Origin: CAYJAD01 sp964369995
GTDB lineage: Bacteria > Desulfobacterota > Desulfovibrionia > Desulfovibrionales > Desulfovibrionaceae
Direction of reading: 5' to 3'
Length of the DNA: 10,527 nt
Assembly: GCA_964369995.1 (NCBI GenBank)
Contig: CAYJHH010000101.1
Location: 1 to 10,527, forward strand
In this document: positions 1 to 6,559 of the stretch, in pieces
How the letters are laid out: each line of letters begins with the position of its first letter
How positions within the stretch are numbered: the stretch's first letter is position 1
Translations under genes and position numbers: made by a program
Notes under the pieces: model-generated
Told to the model about the DNA's origin: nothing
The model's input: only the letters and a program-made list of their open reading frames with translations
The model's database searches: none

Positions 1-1552
1 CTTCACAAGCGTCCATGGTCATGGGCTGACGCACACAACCTGCGGCATACACACCTGTACGGCGTGTTTCATAAGGGAAGCAGATGTAGTTGGAGTCACT
101 AAAACCATCAAAAAGATTAAGGTCTGGGAAGTCAGGCCCTTGACGATAATCAAATTGCATGACGGCTTCTTTGGCGGTGGTGGGTACAATACCTGTGGGC
201 AGTACCACGGCATCCACGTCCAAATCAAAGTCCATACCCAATAAGGTATTTTTACAAGATACAACGAGATCTTCGCCATAACCTTGTGTAATGCTCGTCA
301 CATCGGCCTTGGTCATCATGATGCCAAGACGATTTTGTGCATGCTTATAATAACGCTCCAGTAAACCTTGCACCACCATATGCTTATACAGGATGAACAC
401 TTGAGAGCCTTCATCGCCATCACATACGGCATTGGCAAGGCGCAAAGCAGCAATGGAAGATACAGAGTTAGAATAGCTCAAATGCTTGATGCATTCCAAA
501 TCTTCCTTCACAAATACAGCTTCTTCGCCTTCAGCAGGAGCAGTTTCTGGAGATGGCGCCGCAGCAGGTGTTTCGCAAGCTTCACCTTCACCACAATCAC
601 AAGAAGCCTGCGCAGCTTGTGCCGCCGCTTCTTCAGCCATGGTTGTGTCTAGTATGAAAGCTACACGCTTGGGCTTAATTTTGCCTTCACGCAAAAGCTT
701 ACCAAATTCACCGGCATGATAGACATTGGGCAGTACACCATAGCCCATGGGAGCCAAGTACTTTTTAGCATCCAGCGGTGTCCAACCTGTGGCTAGCACA
801 GCAGCGCCCACCTCTATGGTCACATCACCATCTGGCGTAGACACCACAGCGGTAAACTCACCGGGTTGCCCAGAAAGCTTGCCCATGGTGGCAGAGGTAT
901 ACACCGTAATGTTTGCATCATTATTAATGGCTACAACTTTAGCTTCAAGACTAGAGCTTTGTGGCTCTGTCCAAGGGGCTGTCAAAGGCGTAGCTTGCGG
1001 AATGTTGCGCACATGACCACCAAGCTCAGCTTGCTTTTCCACAAGAACCACTTCATACCCCGCAGCAGAAAGCTGCATGGCAGAAATCATACCTGTCCAG
1101 CCGCCGCCCACCACTAAAATGCGCTTAATTCCTTTGTTTTCAGCGCCTTCAGGGGGAGTAGCTTTTTGAAGTTTCACCACACCCATGTGTACATAATCTG
1201 TGGCCATGAGGGTAAGTAAATCAGGTGCAGCGCCAGAAGGAGCTGTACCGTCAGGATTTTTATACGCCAATACACATTGTTCGCGTAAGTTTACACGCTC
1301 CACCATAACCTCACCAAAGGCATAGATGGCTGTATCGTTACGTGGACTGGTACCGCATATAAGCACGCCGTCAAGCTCATTGGCGGCAATATCATCTTGA
1401 ATATCTTTTACAGCATCGGCAAGCACAGGGAAGCACTTTACAATGGGGGTAAAGGTTCCCCATTTTTTGCTCACTGCAGCGGCAAGGGCTTCTGTATCAA
1501 TGCCACCGCCGATATTGCACACGTCAAAGTAAACACCTATTTTCGTGGCCAT
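1..1552 (-). CDS. qmoB: QmoB, HdrA-like flavoprotein subunit of the Qmo complex (3' end off window)
   Basis: QmoB is a subunit of the quinone-interacting membrane oxidoreductase, which passes menaquinol electrons to APS reductase at the cytoplasmic membrane. From ATG at 1552, 517 residues are visible and the frame is still open at base 1, so the C-terminal part is missing; from family knowledge it should hold ferredoxin-type clusters and an MvhD-like domain. An N-terminal segment (about 1-140) precedes a Rossmann FAD-binding motif GGGWTG (149-154) followed by VEKQAELGG (171-179), as in HdrA. ATGW (254-257) and PTGIVP (452-457) are further flavoprotein motifs. The HdrA cluster cysteines are absent: the strand RVAFILDT is followed by an Ala/Glu-rich insert (about 305-347, including CDCGEGEAC) and then YSNSVSS. 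A GGGAGG ribosome-binding site lies in the end of qmoA, with only 6 nt between qmoA stop and this start, so the two are co-transcribed and probably coupled. Confidence 0.93.
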   Translation of the reverse strand, partial: MATKIGVYFDVCNIGGGIDTEALAAAVSKKWGTFTPIVKCFPVLADAVKDIQDDIAANELDGVLICGTSPRNDTAIYAFGEVMVERVNLREQCVLAYKNPDGTAPSGAAPDLLTLMATDYVHMGVVKLQKATPPEGAENKGIKRILVVGGGWTGMISAMQLSAAGYEVVLVEKQAELGGHVRNIPQATPLTAPWTEPQSSSLEAKVVAINNDANITVYTSATMGKLSGQPGEFTAVVSTPDGDVTIEVGAAVLATGWTPLDAKKYLAPMGYGVLPNVYHAGEFGKLLREGKIKPKRVAFILDTTMAEEAAAQAAQASCDCGEGEACETPAAAPSPETAPAEGEEAVFVKEDLECIKHLSYSNSVSSIAALRLANAVCDGDEGSQVFILYKHMVVQGLLERYYKHAQNRLGIMMTKADVTSITQGYGEDLVVSCKNTLLGMDFDLDVDAVVLPTGIVPTTAKEAVMQFDYRQGPDFPDLNLFDGFSDSNYICFPYETRRTGVYAAGCVRQPMTMDACE

Positions 1553-1558
1553 GTACGT

Positions 1559-2794
1559 CTACCTCCCTTTCACCGTTTGCACTGCCTTCATGGCAGCCGA
1601 GGTTGCAGACTGTGCCGAACGCATTACATCTAAAGGCATACGTGCGCAGCCAGCAGCAAAAATGCCGGCTTCTTCCCCGTTCACGATGAAGCCATCTTCA
1701 TCTAGCGCAACAGGTATGGGCAAGTCTTCGCCTGCAAGGGAAGGTTGCATACCGGTGGCTAATATGGCCATATCATAAGTTAAGGTAAGCTTTTCACCGC
1801 GCACAGCGTCTTCCACCGTGAGCACCACATTGCCCTTTTCACCTTCCACAGCTTCCGCCACCTTACCCTTTACAAAGGTAACATTGGGCTGGGCTTGTAC
1901 TTTTTCAAGCACTTTCATATAACGACCCGGCGTGCGCAAGTCTATGTAGAAAACGGTCACTTGCACATCTGGATTTTGCTCAGCAAAGTATTGTGCTTGC
2001 TTGAGCGAGGCCATACAGCAAATGTAAGAACAGTAATTTAAGTGGTTTTGGTCACGCGAGCCTGCACATTGCACAAAGGCCACTTTTTGCGGTACGCGTC
2101 CGTCAGAAGGACGAACAATTTTACCACAAGTGGGGCCAAAGGGCGAAGCAAGACGCTCCAGCTGCATATTTGAAACACAGTTCTTGATTTTACCGCCGCC
2201 AAGGTTAGATAAAGCCGCCATATCATAGGGCTTCCAACCAGTAGCAATAATAATAGAACCGACATTTAAATCAAGAGTGCGCTCTTCTTCCTCAAAATCA
2301 AGGAATTGATTACCCGTAAGCTTGGCTTGATCAGCCTTGCTTAAAGCATCCTTATCCAGCACAAAACGGCCGGGGAAAGCAAAGGGCATGGAGCGGTACA
2401 AGGCTTTGCGCGTGGCAAGACCTAGTTCAAATTCGTTAGAGGTTTCACCTTCCAAGGTAGAAGCTAACAAAGAAAAGTCCACATTGTGTGCTGCAGTATG
2501 ACGCGGCGCAATGTGCACTTTTACAGTGTAGTTATTTTTCTGCCCCTTAAGTTCTACTACTTCGGCTAGAGTAAAGAACTTTATGCGCGGATTCTTCCTT
2601 ATGCGTTGGAATTGAATTTCCAAACCACAGGAAGGGGGACAGAGTTTAGGAAAGTATTTATTGAGCTGCGCCACTCTTCCGCCTAGAAAGGGGCTTTTTT
2701 CTACAATGTAGACATCATAGCCCAGTTCCGCCGCTTCTATGGCAGCGGTGAGGCCAGAAAAGCCGCCGCCCACGACGAGGATGGAGTTGGACAT
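1559..2794 (-). CDS. qmoA: QmoA, HdrA-like FAD protein of the Qmo complex
   Basis: QmoA is a 411-residue soluble subunit of the menaquinol-to-APS-reductase electron path. The N-terminus has a dinucleotide-binding motif GGGFSG (9-14) with VEKSPFLGGR (31-40), the HdrA-type FAD signature. Other features are CPPSCG (52-57), ATGWKPY (184-190), the cysteine group C243...C255-x3-C259-C260 within VQCAGSRD and YCSYICC, and the C-terminal flavoprotein motifs ILATGMQP and GIFAAGCARMP (378-387). The C-x(n)-C-x3-CC pattern resembles the HdrA cluster site; whether it binds a cluster here is inference. I chose ATG 2794 over the ATG 33 nt upstream because GGGAGGAT sits 9 nt before it and the family begins MSNSILVVGGG; the longer start has no ribosome-binding site and would translate through a palindrome. 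It ends 6 nt before qmoB. Identification rests on motif content and the aprBA-qmoAB order. Confidence 0.95.
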   Translation of the reverse strand: MSNSILVVGGGFSGLTAAIEAAELGYDVYIVEKSPFLGGRVAQLNKYFPKLCPPSCGLEIQFQRIRKNPRIKFFTLAEVVELKGQKNNYTVKVHIAPRHTAAHNVDFSLLASTLEGETSNEFELGLATRKALYRSMPFAFPGRFVLDKDALSKADQAKLTGNQFLDFEEEERTLDLNVGSIIIATGWKPYDMAALSNLGGGKIKNCVSNMQLERLASPFGPTCGKIVRPSDGRVPQKVAFVQCAGSRDQNHLNYCSYICCMASLKQAQYFAEQNPDVQVTVFYIDLRTPGRYMKVLEKVQAQPNVTFVKGKVAEAVEGEKGNVVLTVEDAVRGEKLTLTYDMAILATGMQPSLAGEDLPIPVALDEDGFIVNGEEAGIFAAGCARMPLDVMRSAQSATSAAMKAVQTVKGR

Positions 2795-2802
2795 CCTATA
2801 TA

Positions 2803-2810
2803 TCCTCCCT
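2803..2810 (-). promoter_or_regulatory. Ribosome-binding site of qmoA
   Basis: On the minus strand AGGGAGGA lies 8-9 nt upstream of ATG 2794. It is the deciding evidence for the 411-residue start over the upstream in-frame ATG at 2827. Confidence 0.85.
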
Positions 2811-2815
2811 GCGTT

Positions 2816-2839
2816 TAGTAATTTCATTTGAAATTACTA
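2816..2839. promoter_or_regulatory. 24-bp perfect inverted repeat before qmoA (candidate operator)
   Basis: The arms TAGTAATTTCA and TGAAATTACTA (plus strand) are perfect 11-bp inverted repeats separated by TT. The site lies 5 bp upstream of the qmoA ribosome-binding site, so a bound dimer could block transcription, or the RNA could form a hairpin next to the Shine-Dalgarno sequence. It does not match Rex-type (TTGTGA...TCACAA) or other operators I can name. The symmetry is seen directly; the operator role is inference. Confidence 0.55.
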
Positions 2840-2840
2840 T

Positions 2841-2862
2841 GTTGACTGCGATAGCAGACAAC
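2841..2862. promoter_or_regulatory. Second inverted repeat abutting the first, upstream of qmoA
   Basis: GTTGACTGC and GCAGACAAC form 9-bp arms around GATA with one mismatched pair. It lies one base from the 24-bp palindrome. On the minus strand it contains TTGTCT, about 16 nt from a weak TAGTAA, which could be a poor -35/-10 pair for qmoA; that promoter reading is weak. Confidence 0.4.
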
Positions 2863-2926
2863 CACTGCAGAGACACAAGCGTCATGTGTTTACGCTGTTA
2901 CGTGCCAAAGCAGGTGTGCCTTACAA

Positions 2927-2946
2927 AAGTTGGCAAAAGCCAACTT
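2927..2946. repeat. Perfect 8-bp stem hairpin with four-base loop
   Basis: AAGTTGGC-AAAA-GCCAACTT forms a perfect stem-loop between aprA and qmoA. On the minus strand it is followed by only a short TT run, so it is a weak terminator at best. Its role is unknown. Confidence 0.5.
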
Positions 2947-2959
2947 CAAGTGCTATTGG

Positions 2960-3034
2960 TTCCATACTGCTTAAGCAAAGCCTTCACATAAGGCTATTTA
3001 AGCAGCCAAAGGCTGTGCCACGTACAGTATGGAA
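2960..3034. repeat. 75-bp nested inverted repeat (three-way-junction fold)
   Basis: Outer arms TTCCATACTG (2960-2969) and CAGTATGGAA (3025-3034) are perfect 10-bp inverted repeats. Between them lie a hairpin with stem segments GCTTAA/TTAAGC and AGCCTT/AAGGCT around loop CACAT (2969-3003), and a second hairpin CAGCC-AAA-GGCTG (3003-3015). The fold resembles a small three-way-junction RNA or a miniature inverted-repeat element. I see no target-site duplication and no tRNA T-loop, so it is neither a clear transposon remnant nor a tRNA. Confidence 0.5.
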
Positions 3035-3036
3035 GT

Positions 3037-3060
3037 AAAAAAGGCGACATGTATGTCGCC
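3037..3060 (-). terminator. Intrinsic terminator of aprBA
   Basis: Read on the minus strand, GGCGACA-TACA-TGTCGCC is a perfect 7-bp GC-rich stem followed directly by TTTTTT. It lies about 155 nt after the aprA stop, facing the right way to end aprBA transcripts before qmoA. Confidence 0.85.
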
Positions 3061-3137
3061 CTTACAATCATTGCCTTAACAATCACGCATCTTAAAAACC
3101 TTAAGATACACCCAAGAGGCGCTTAGAGTGTTTTGTC

Positions 3138-3175
3138 AAAGCTGCATGAGGGGCTCCCCCTCAACCCAAAGCTTT
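3138..3175. repeat. Nested hairpin just downstream of aprA
   Basis: TGAGGGG-CTC-CCCCTCA (3147-3163) is a perfect 7-bp stem, enclosed by a second arm pair AAAGCT/AGCTTT. It may protect the aprBA mRNA 3' end or be part of a dispersed G-rich repeat. It lacks a T-tract on the minus strand, so it is not a canonical terminator. Confidence 0.45.
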
Positions 3176-3216
3176 TGTAAGCCATGGGCGAGGGGAAATC
3201 CCGAGCAAACACCCTA

Positions 3217-5214
3217 TTATTCAGTAGGGATAATTTGATAGTAAGGCTTCTTGAAGAGCTTGGTTTCACCAGTAGCAGGATCGTACTTGGAGTTAACAAA
3301 GCACTTCCACTTTGCATCGTCAAGGCCCATGAAGTCGGCTCTGTAGTAGAAGCCGGGGTAACGGGATTCTTCACGGAAGCGGATGTGTTGCATATGCAAA
3401 CGTACGGTCCACAGACGGTGATAGTTTTCCCAGCAGCGGAGCAATTCGTGAAGGTCACGAGCAGCAAGCTTGTAGGAATCTTCTTCAAGCATACCAAGCA
3501 AGTGGAAACCAGTTTCAAGGAGAGCGCCTGAAGTTGTGTAGTATGTGGATACACCACCGCCGTATTCGTCTGTGCACTTGATTAAGCGCATCATGAAGTT
3601 TTTAGGCGAGATGTAGTTGGGGTTAACTACTGGATCGGTGGATGCATCCTTGCCTTCCAAATAGTTGTAATAAGGACGATAGATAAGCTTGGTGAGCTCA
3701 TCAGCAGTTTCCTTAAAGGAAGGAGTGTAGTCCTTATGGTCGATGCACCAACGTACCATTTGCTTACCGCAGATACGACCTTCAGCGTGAGAGCCGGAGG
3801 AGAACTTATGGCCGGAGGCGCCAACGCCGTCAGCACAAGTCCACAAACCTTCAACGGTGGTCATGCGGTTGTATATTTTACCATTACTGGCGCGTACTTT
3901 GTAGTCTTCTGGCACCCAAGCTTCGTCAGGACCGGAAACCCAAATACCGCAGCAGCCAGAGTGAGAACCTAAAAGATAAGGTTCAGTAGGCATGATTTCG
4001 GAGCCAATTTCTTCAGGCTGAATGTTCATACAAGCCCAAAGGTTTGCTTGGCCTACGCACATGTCGAGGAAGTCTTCCCATGCCTCGGACTCAAGGTGAC
4101 CTTGTTGCTCTTCGTTCAAAGTGGCGAAGGTGTTTTGCAAGGCAGTCTTGGTGTCCATGTAGATAGGACCGCGACCTTCGCGCATTTCGCGAAGCATCAT
4201 GTGGTTACGCAAGCATGTAGGAATGATGTGACCCTTAGCATAGCCACGATCTTCATAAGGCTTGAGCATGGCGGAGTTGGTCACGCAGTAGTCTTCGCCT
4301 TTGGCGTTGGTGGCTTTTGCTTTAAAGAGCAAGAACCATGCACCTACTGGGCCGTAACCGTCTTTGAAACGTGCAGGCACGAAACGGTTTTCCATCATGG
4401 TCATTTCAGCGCCTACTTGTGCACACATGGTGTAAGTAGAACCGGAGTTCCATACAGGGTACCATGCACGGCCAAGACCTTCACCAGTAGAACGAGGACG
4501 ATACACGTTTACTGCGCCACCAGCGGCCACAACCATGGCGTTGGCTTTGAAGATGTGTACTTCGTTATCACGAAGGTTAAAGCCTACAGCACCGGCGATA
4601 CGATTGGAAATCTTGTCGTCGAGCAAAAGCTTAACGATGAAGATACGCTCCATGATGCGTTCTTCGCCAAGTACGTTCTTAGCAGCTTCTGCTACGATGC
4701 ACTTGTAAGACTCACCATTGATCATGATTTGCCAGCGACCGGAACGCACAGGGTCGTCACCATTACGCAGGCTCTTGCCAGCAGCTTTTGCAGCAGCGCC
4801 ATCCATATTGTGGCCATGCTCATCTTTAATCCAGCAGGGAAGACCCCAGTCTTCAAAAAGATGCACGGAATCGTCTACGTGACGGCCAAGGTCGAAGATG
4901 AGGTCTTCGCGTACAATACCCATAAGGTCTGTACGAACCATGCGCACGTAATCGTCAGCAGTGTTTTTACCAATATAGGTATTGATGGCGGAAAGACCTT
5001 GAGCTACGGCGCCAGAACGCTCTAAAGTAGCTTTGTCAACTAACATAATTTTAAGGTCAGGGGCAAATTTGTCGGCCCAGCGTACGGCTTCTACAGCTGT
5101 ACCACAGCAACCCATACCACCACCTACCATGAGGATATCAACCTGATGTTCTTTCACTACAGGTTCTGCGATGGCAACACCTCTCACACTTTCCTTAACA
5201 GGAATCATCGGCAT
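3217..5214 (-). CDS. aprA: AprA, adenylylsulfate (APS) reductase alpha subunit
   Basis: AprA is the FAD catalytic subunit of dissimilatory APS reductase (APS + 2e- to AMP + sulfite) in the cytoplasm, working with AprB. At 665 residues it is full length for the family. The N-terminal FAD-binding motif is GGGMGCCG (31-38), with MLVDKATLERSGAVAQG (57-73) typical of fumarate-reductase/AprA flavoproteins. RSGRWQIMINGESYK (157-171), ENRFVPARFKDGYGPVGAW (275-293) and LLGSHSGCCGIW (414-425) are AprA signatures. The His at 418 and an Arg in the 277-282 stretch match the active-site His and Arg described for archaeal AprA. The FAD-side motif GASGHKFSSGSHAEGR (455-470) and the C-terminus ending YYQIIPTE are also as expected. 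AAGGAGAT precedes ATG 5214 by a good distance. It lies 42 nt downstream of aprB, as the standard aprBA unit, and an intrinsic terminator follows it. Confidence 0.98.
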   Translation of the reverse strand: MPMIPVKESVRGVAIAEPVVKEHQVDILMVGGGMGCCGTAVEAVRWADKFAPDLKIMLVDKATLERSGAVAQGLSAINTYIGKNTADDYVRMVRTDLMGIVREDLIFDLGRHVDDSVHLFEDWGLPCWIKDEHGHNMDGAAAKAAGKSLRNGDDPVRSGRWQIMINGESYKCIVAEAAKNVLGEERIMERIFIVKLLLDDKISNRIAGAVGFNLRDNEVHIFKANAMVVAAGGAVNVYRPRSTGEGLGRAWYPVWNSGSTYTMCAQVGAEMTMMENRFVPARFKDGYGPVGAWFLLFKAKATNAKGEDYCVTNSAMLKPYEDRGYAKGHIIPTCLRNHMMLREMREGRGPIYMDTKTALQNTFATLNEEQQGHLESEAWEDFLDMCVGQANLWACMNIQPEEIGSEIMPTEPYLLGSHSGCCGIWVSGPDEAWVPEDYKVRASNGKIYNRMTTVEGLWTCADGVGASGHKFSSGSHAEGRICGKQMVRWCIDHKDYTPSFKETADELTKLIYRPYYNYLEGKDASTDPVVNPNYISPKNFMMRLIKCTDEYGGGVSTYYTTSGALLETGFHLLGMLEEDSYKLAARDLHELLRCWENYHRLWTVRLHMQHIRFREESRYPGFYYRADFMGLDDAKWKCFVNSKYDPATGETKLFKKPYYQIIPTE

Positions 5215-5256
5215 AACAGTATCTCCTTAATTCGCACTTGTTTGGGGGGGCACTGC

Positions 5257-5745
5257 CTAGCGGCCGTGTTCCATTTCTGTGGCAGATTTGTCACCTTCGC
5301 CAATTTGTGTAGCTTCGGTGTTGTACTTGATGGGCTCAACAAGAGCGCTTTCGGTGTACAACAATTCGTCTTCAAGATTGGCAGGTTCACCGTAACCCTC
5401 GAAAGGTTTAATGGAACCTTCTGGGGTAGTACGAATGGGGAATTTGAAACGCTTTACGTTGCCATTACGGAACTTTACAGTCCACATGATGGAGTCTGCA
5501 GAACGCATGGGGATACAGGTACCGCCCATGGGAGCAAAGTCAGCGTAAGGACGCGCGGTAATGGCACCTTGGGGACAAATCTTTACACAGGAATAACATT
5601 CCCAGCAAGCATCAGGTTCTTGGTTGTAGGCCTTCATTTCCTCTGGGTCGAGTATCATGAGGTCGTTGGGGCAAATGTACATACATGCAGTCTTTTCGCC
5701 ACCCTTACAACCGTCGCATTTTGACGGATCAACAAACGTTGGCAT
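5257..5745 (-). CDS. aprB: AprB, APS reductase iron-sulfur beta subunit
   Basis: AprB is the electron-transfer subunit that brings electrons (here presumably from QmoABC) to the FAD of AprA. At 162 residues it is normal length. Two ferredoxin-type [4Fe-4S] sets are visible: C10-x2-C13-x7-C21-x3-C25-P and C47-x2-C50-x2-C53-x3-C57-P; the long spacing C13-x7-C21 is the AprB hallmark. A beta-rich segment (about 60-105) and an extended C-terminal tail (about 105-162) that wraps AprA in known structures follow. The tail end, after KYNTEATQIGEG, is Glu/Lys-rich and likely variable. TTGGAGGAT lies just before ATG 5745. It is the first gene of the aprBA unit and has a roughly 100-nt structured leader. 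No sat gene lies next to it in this window. Confidence 0.97.
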   Translation of the reverse strand: MPTFVDPSKCDGCKGGEKTACMYICPNDLMILDPEEMKAYNQEPDACWECYSCVKICPQGAITARPYADFAPMGGTCIPMRSADSIMWTVKFRNGNVKRFKFPIRTTPEGSIKPFEGYGEPANLEDELLYTESALVEPIKYNTEATQIGEGDKSATEMEHGR

Positions 5746-5759
5746 ACTTATCCTCCAAC

Positions 5760-5851
5760 TTTACAGGTTAAATGTAAAATCCATATAGAAGCGGGGAAAA
5801 ATCTTTTCACCCGATGGAGCCTAAAAAGGTTGGTCATTTCCAGCCTTTTTT
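5760..5851 (-). promoter_or_regulatory. Structured 5' leader of aprBA (three hairpins)
   Basis: Three hairpins are stacked before the aprB ribosome-binding site. From upstream to downstream on the minus strand they are: 5851-5823, AAAAAGGCTGG paired with CCAACCTTTTT around AAATGA with one C-A mismatch; 5812-5793, GGGTGAAAA against TTTTCCCC with a bulge; and 5778-5760, TTTACA-TTTAACC-TGTAAA, ending about 3 nt from the GGAGG. The first is terminator-like and could attenuate. No known riboswitch class is recognisable. Confidence 0.45.
5823..5851 (+). terminator. Terminator-like hairpin with T-run, better on the plus strand
   Basis: On the plus strand AAAAAGGTTGG-TCATTT-CCAGCCTTTTTT pairs completely, with one G-U, and ends in a T6 run. 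That is a textbook intrinsic terminator shape, but no plus-strand gene lies upstream of it. It may stop antisense transcription entering from aprB, or its main use may be as the imperfect minus-strand leader hairpin. Confidence 0.4.
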
Positions 5852-5913
5852 GGGTTCCACCCAATGAAAACTCTGTAAACCTAAAACAATTTGTAAGCTT
5901 AGTAATGCATATT

Positions 5914-5929
5914 TTGCCATGTCTGGCAA
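5914..5929. promoter_or_regulatory. Inverted repeat TTGCCA-N4-TGGCAA upstream of aprB
   Basis: A perfect 6-bp dyad with a 4-bp spacer, about 170 bp upstream of the aprB start. It could be a regulator site, or its TTGCCA could be a -35 element (ATTACT follows 17 bp later on the minus strand, a poor -10). This is symmetry only; no named factor matches. Confidence 0.3.
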
Positions 5930-6548
5930 GTAAAAAACTTTCTTACCAGAAGCAAATCCCTTTTTTCACAAAGGGCATACCTCTTGATTTCACTCTACTA
6001 AAAACCCTTAGCGTTGTCTAGCCCTATTTGAAAAAAAACACAATTGTCATGAAACTTTCTCTCTTTATCCATCTTAAAATACATAAGAAAAAAAACACAT
6101 ACCAATGTCAAAAAACAATATACCATAACCCAGCACTTTTGTATAGCTTGCGTACTGTTTTTTCATTAAACATTATCACACAACATAAAACACAAAAAAT
6201 ATATTTTTTATTTAAACAAGTTAAACTAAAACAAGCAAAGTCATGTACTTTTTTTCTCAATCATCGCTATAACGGGCTTTTTTTGCCAAAAAAAAGGGAA
6301 AAATCCTTGCAAGTTTTTTCTGTCACATAGCTTTATGGTAAGTTTAAAGCATGCTTCATGGCATTTTTACTCCTCCTCCTGAACACTGCATACAAAATAC
6401 ACTTACCCGCCTTTGCGCAGGCAAAGTCCTTGCAAAAATTTTGAAAACACTTTTTTACGACATACTTAAGATATTTTTTTTATAAGGCCTTTTTGTTGCT
6501 TGCTTATCTGCCTTTTTCACGCTACATGAGGGTCATAACATCTACCAT

Positions 6549-6553
6549 AGGGA
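6549..6553 (+). promoter_or_regulatory. Ribosome-binding site choosing ATG 6560
   Basis: AGGGA ends 6 nt before ATG 6560 but directly abuts the in-frame ATG at 6554. The second ATG is therefore the likelier start (protein beginning MENDKSQR rather than MNMENDK). Confidence 0.6.
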
Positions 6554-6559
6554 ATGAAT

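Larger units (their letters stand above)
5860..6553. other. AT-rich divergent intergenic region
   Basis: This stretch separates aprB (minus) from the repeat-protein gene (plus). It is strongly AT-rich with many A/T homopolymer runs, unlike the flanking genes. I see no coding evidence: the open frames here start at non-ATG codons without ribosome-binding sites and encode Lys/Phe-rich low-complexity sequence. Visible structure includes CTTTGC-GCAG-GCAAAG (6411-6426) and T7-GCC-A8 near 6278-6295. Promoters for both divergent units should lie here, but I cannot place them with confidence. Confidence 0.7.

Noticed and set aside
2960..3034. tRNA-like element (75 nt with terminal stem)
   Set aside because: The outer stem is 10 bp, and there is no T-loop GGTTCGA-type sequence, no proper anticodon arm and no CCA context on either strand.
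4048..5025. Long plus-strand open frame (325 codons) antisense to aprA
   Set aside because: AprA on the minus strand is certain; this frame has a random-looking composition with no family motif or ribosome-binding site. It is a shadow.
5830..6330. Two small plus-strand ORFs (63 and 100 codons) in the AT-rich spacer
   Set aside because: Non-ATG starts, no ribosome-binding site and low-complexity translation from AT-rich DNA.
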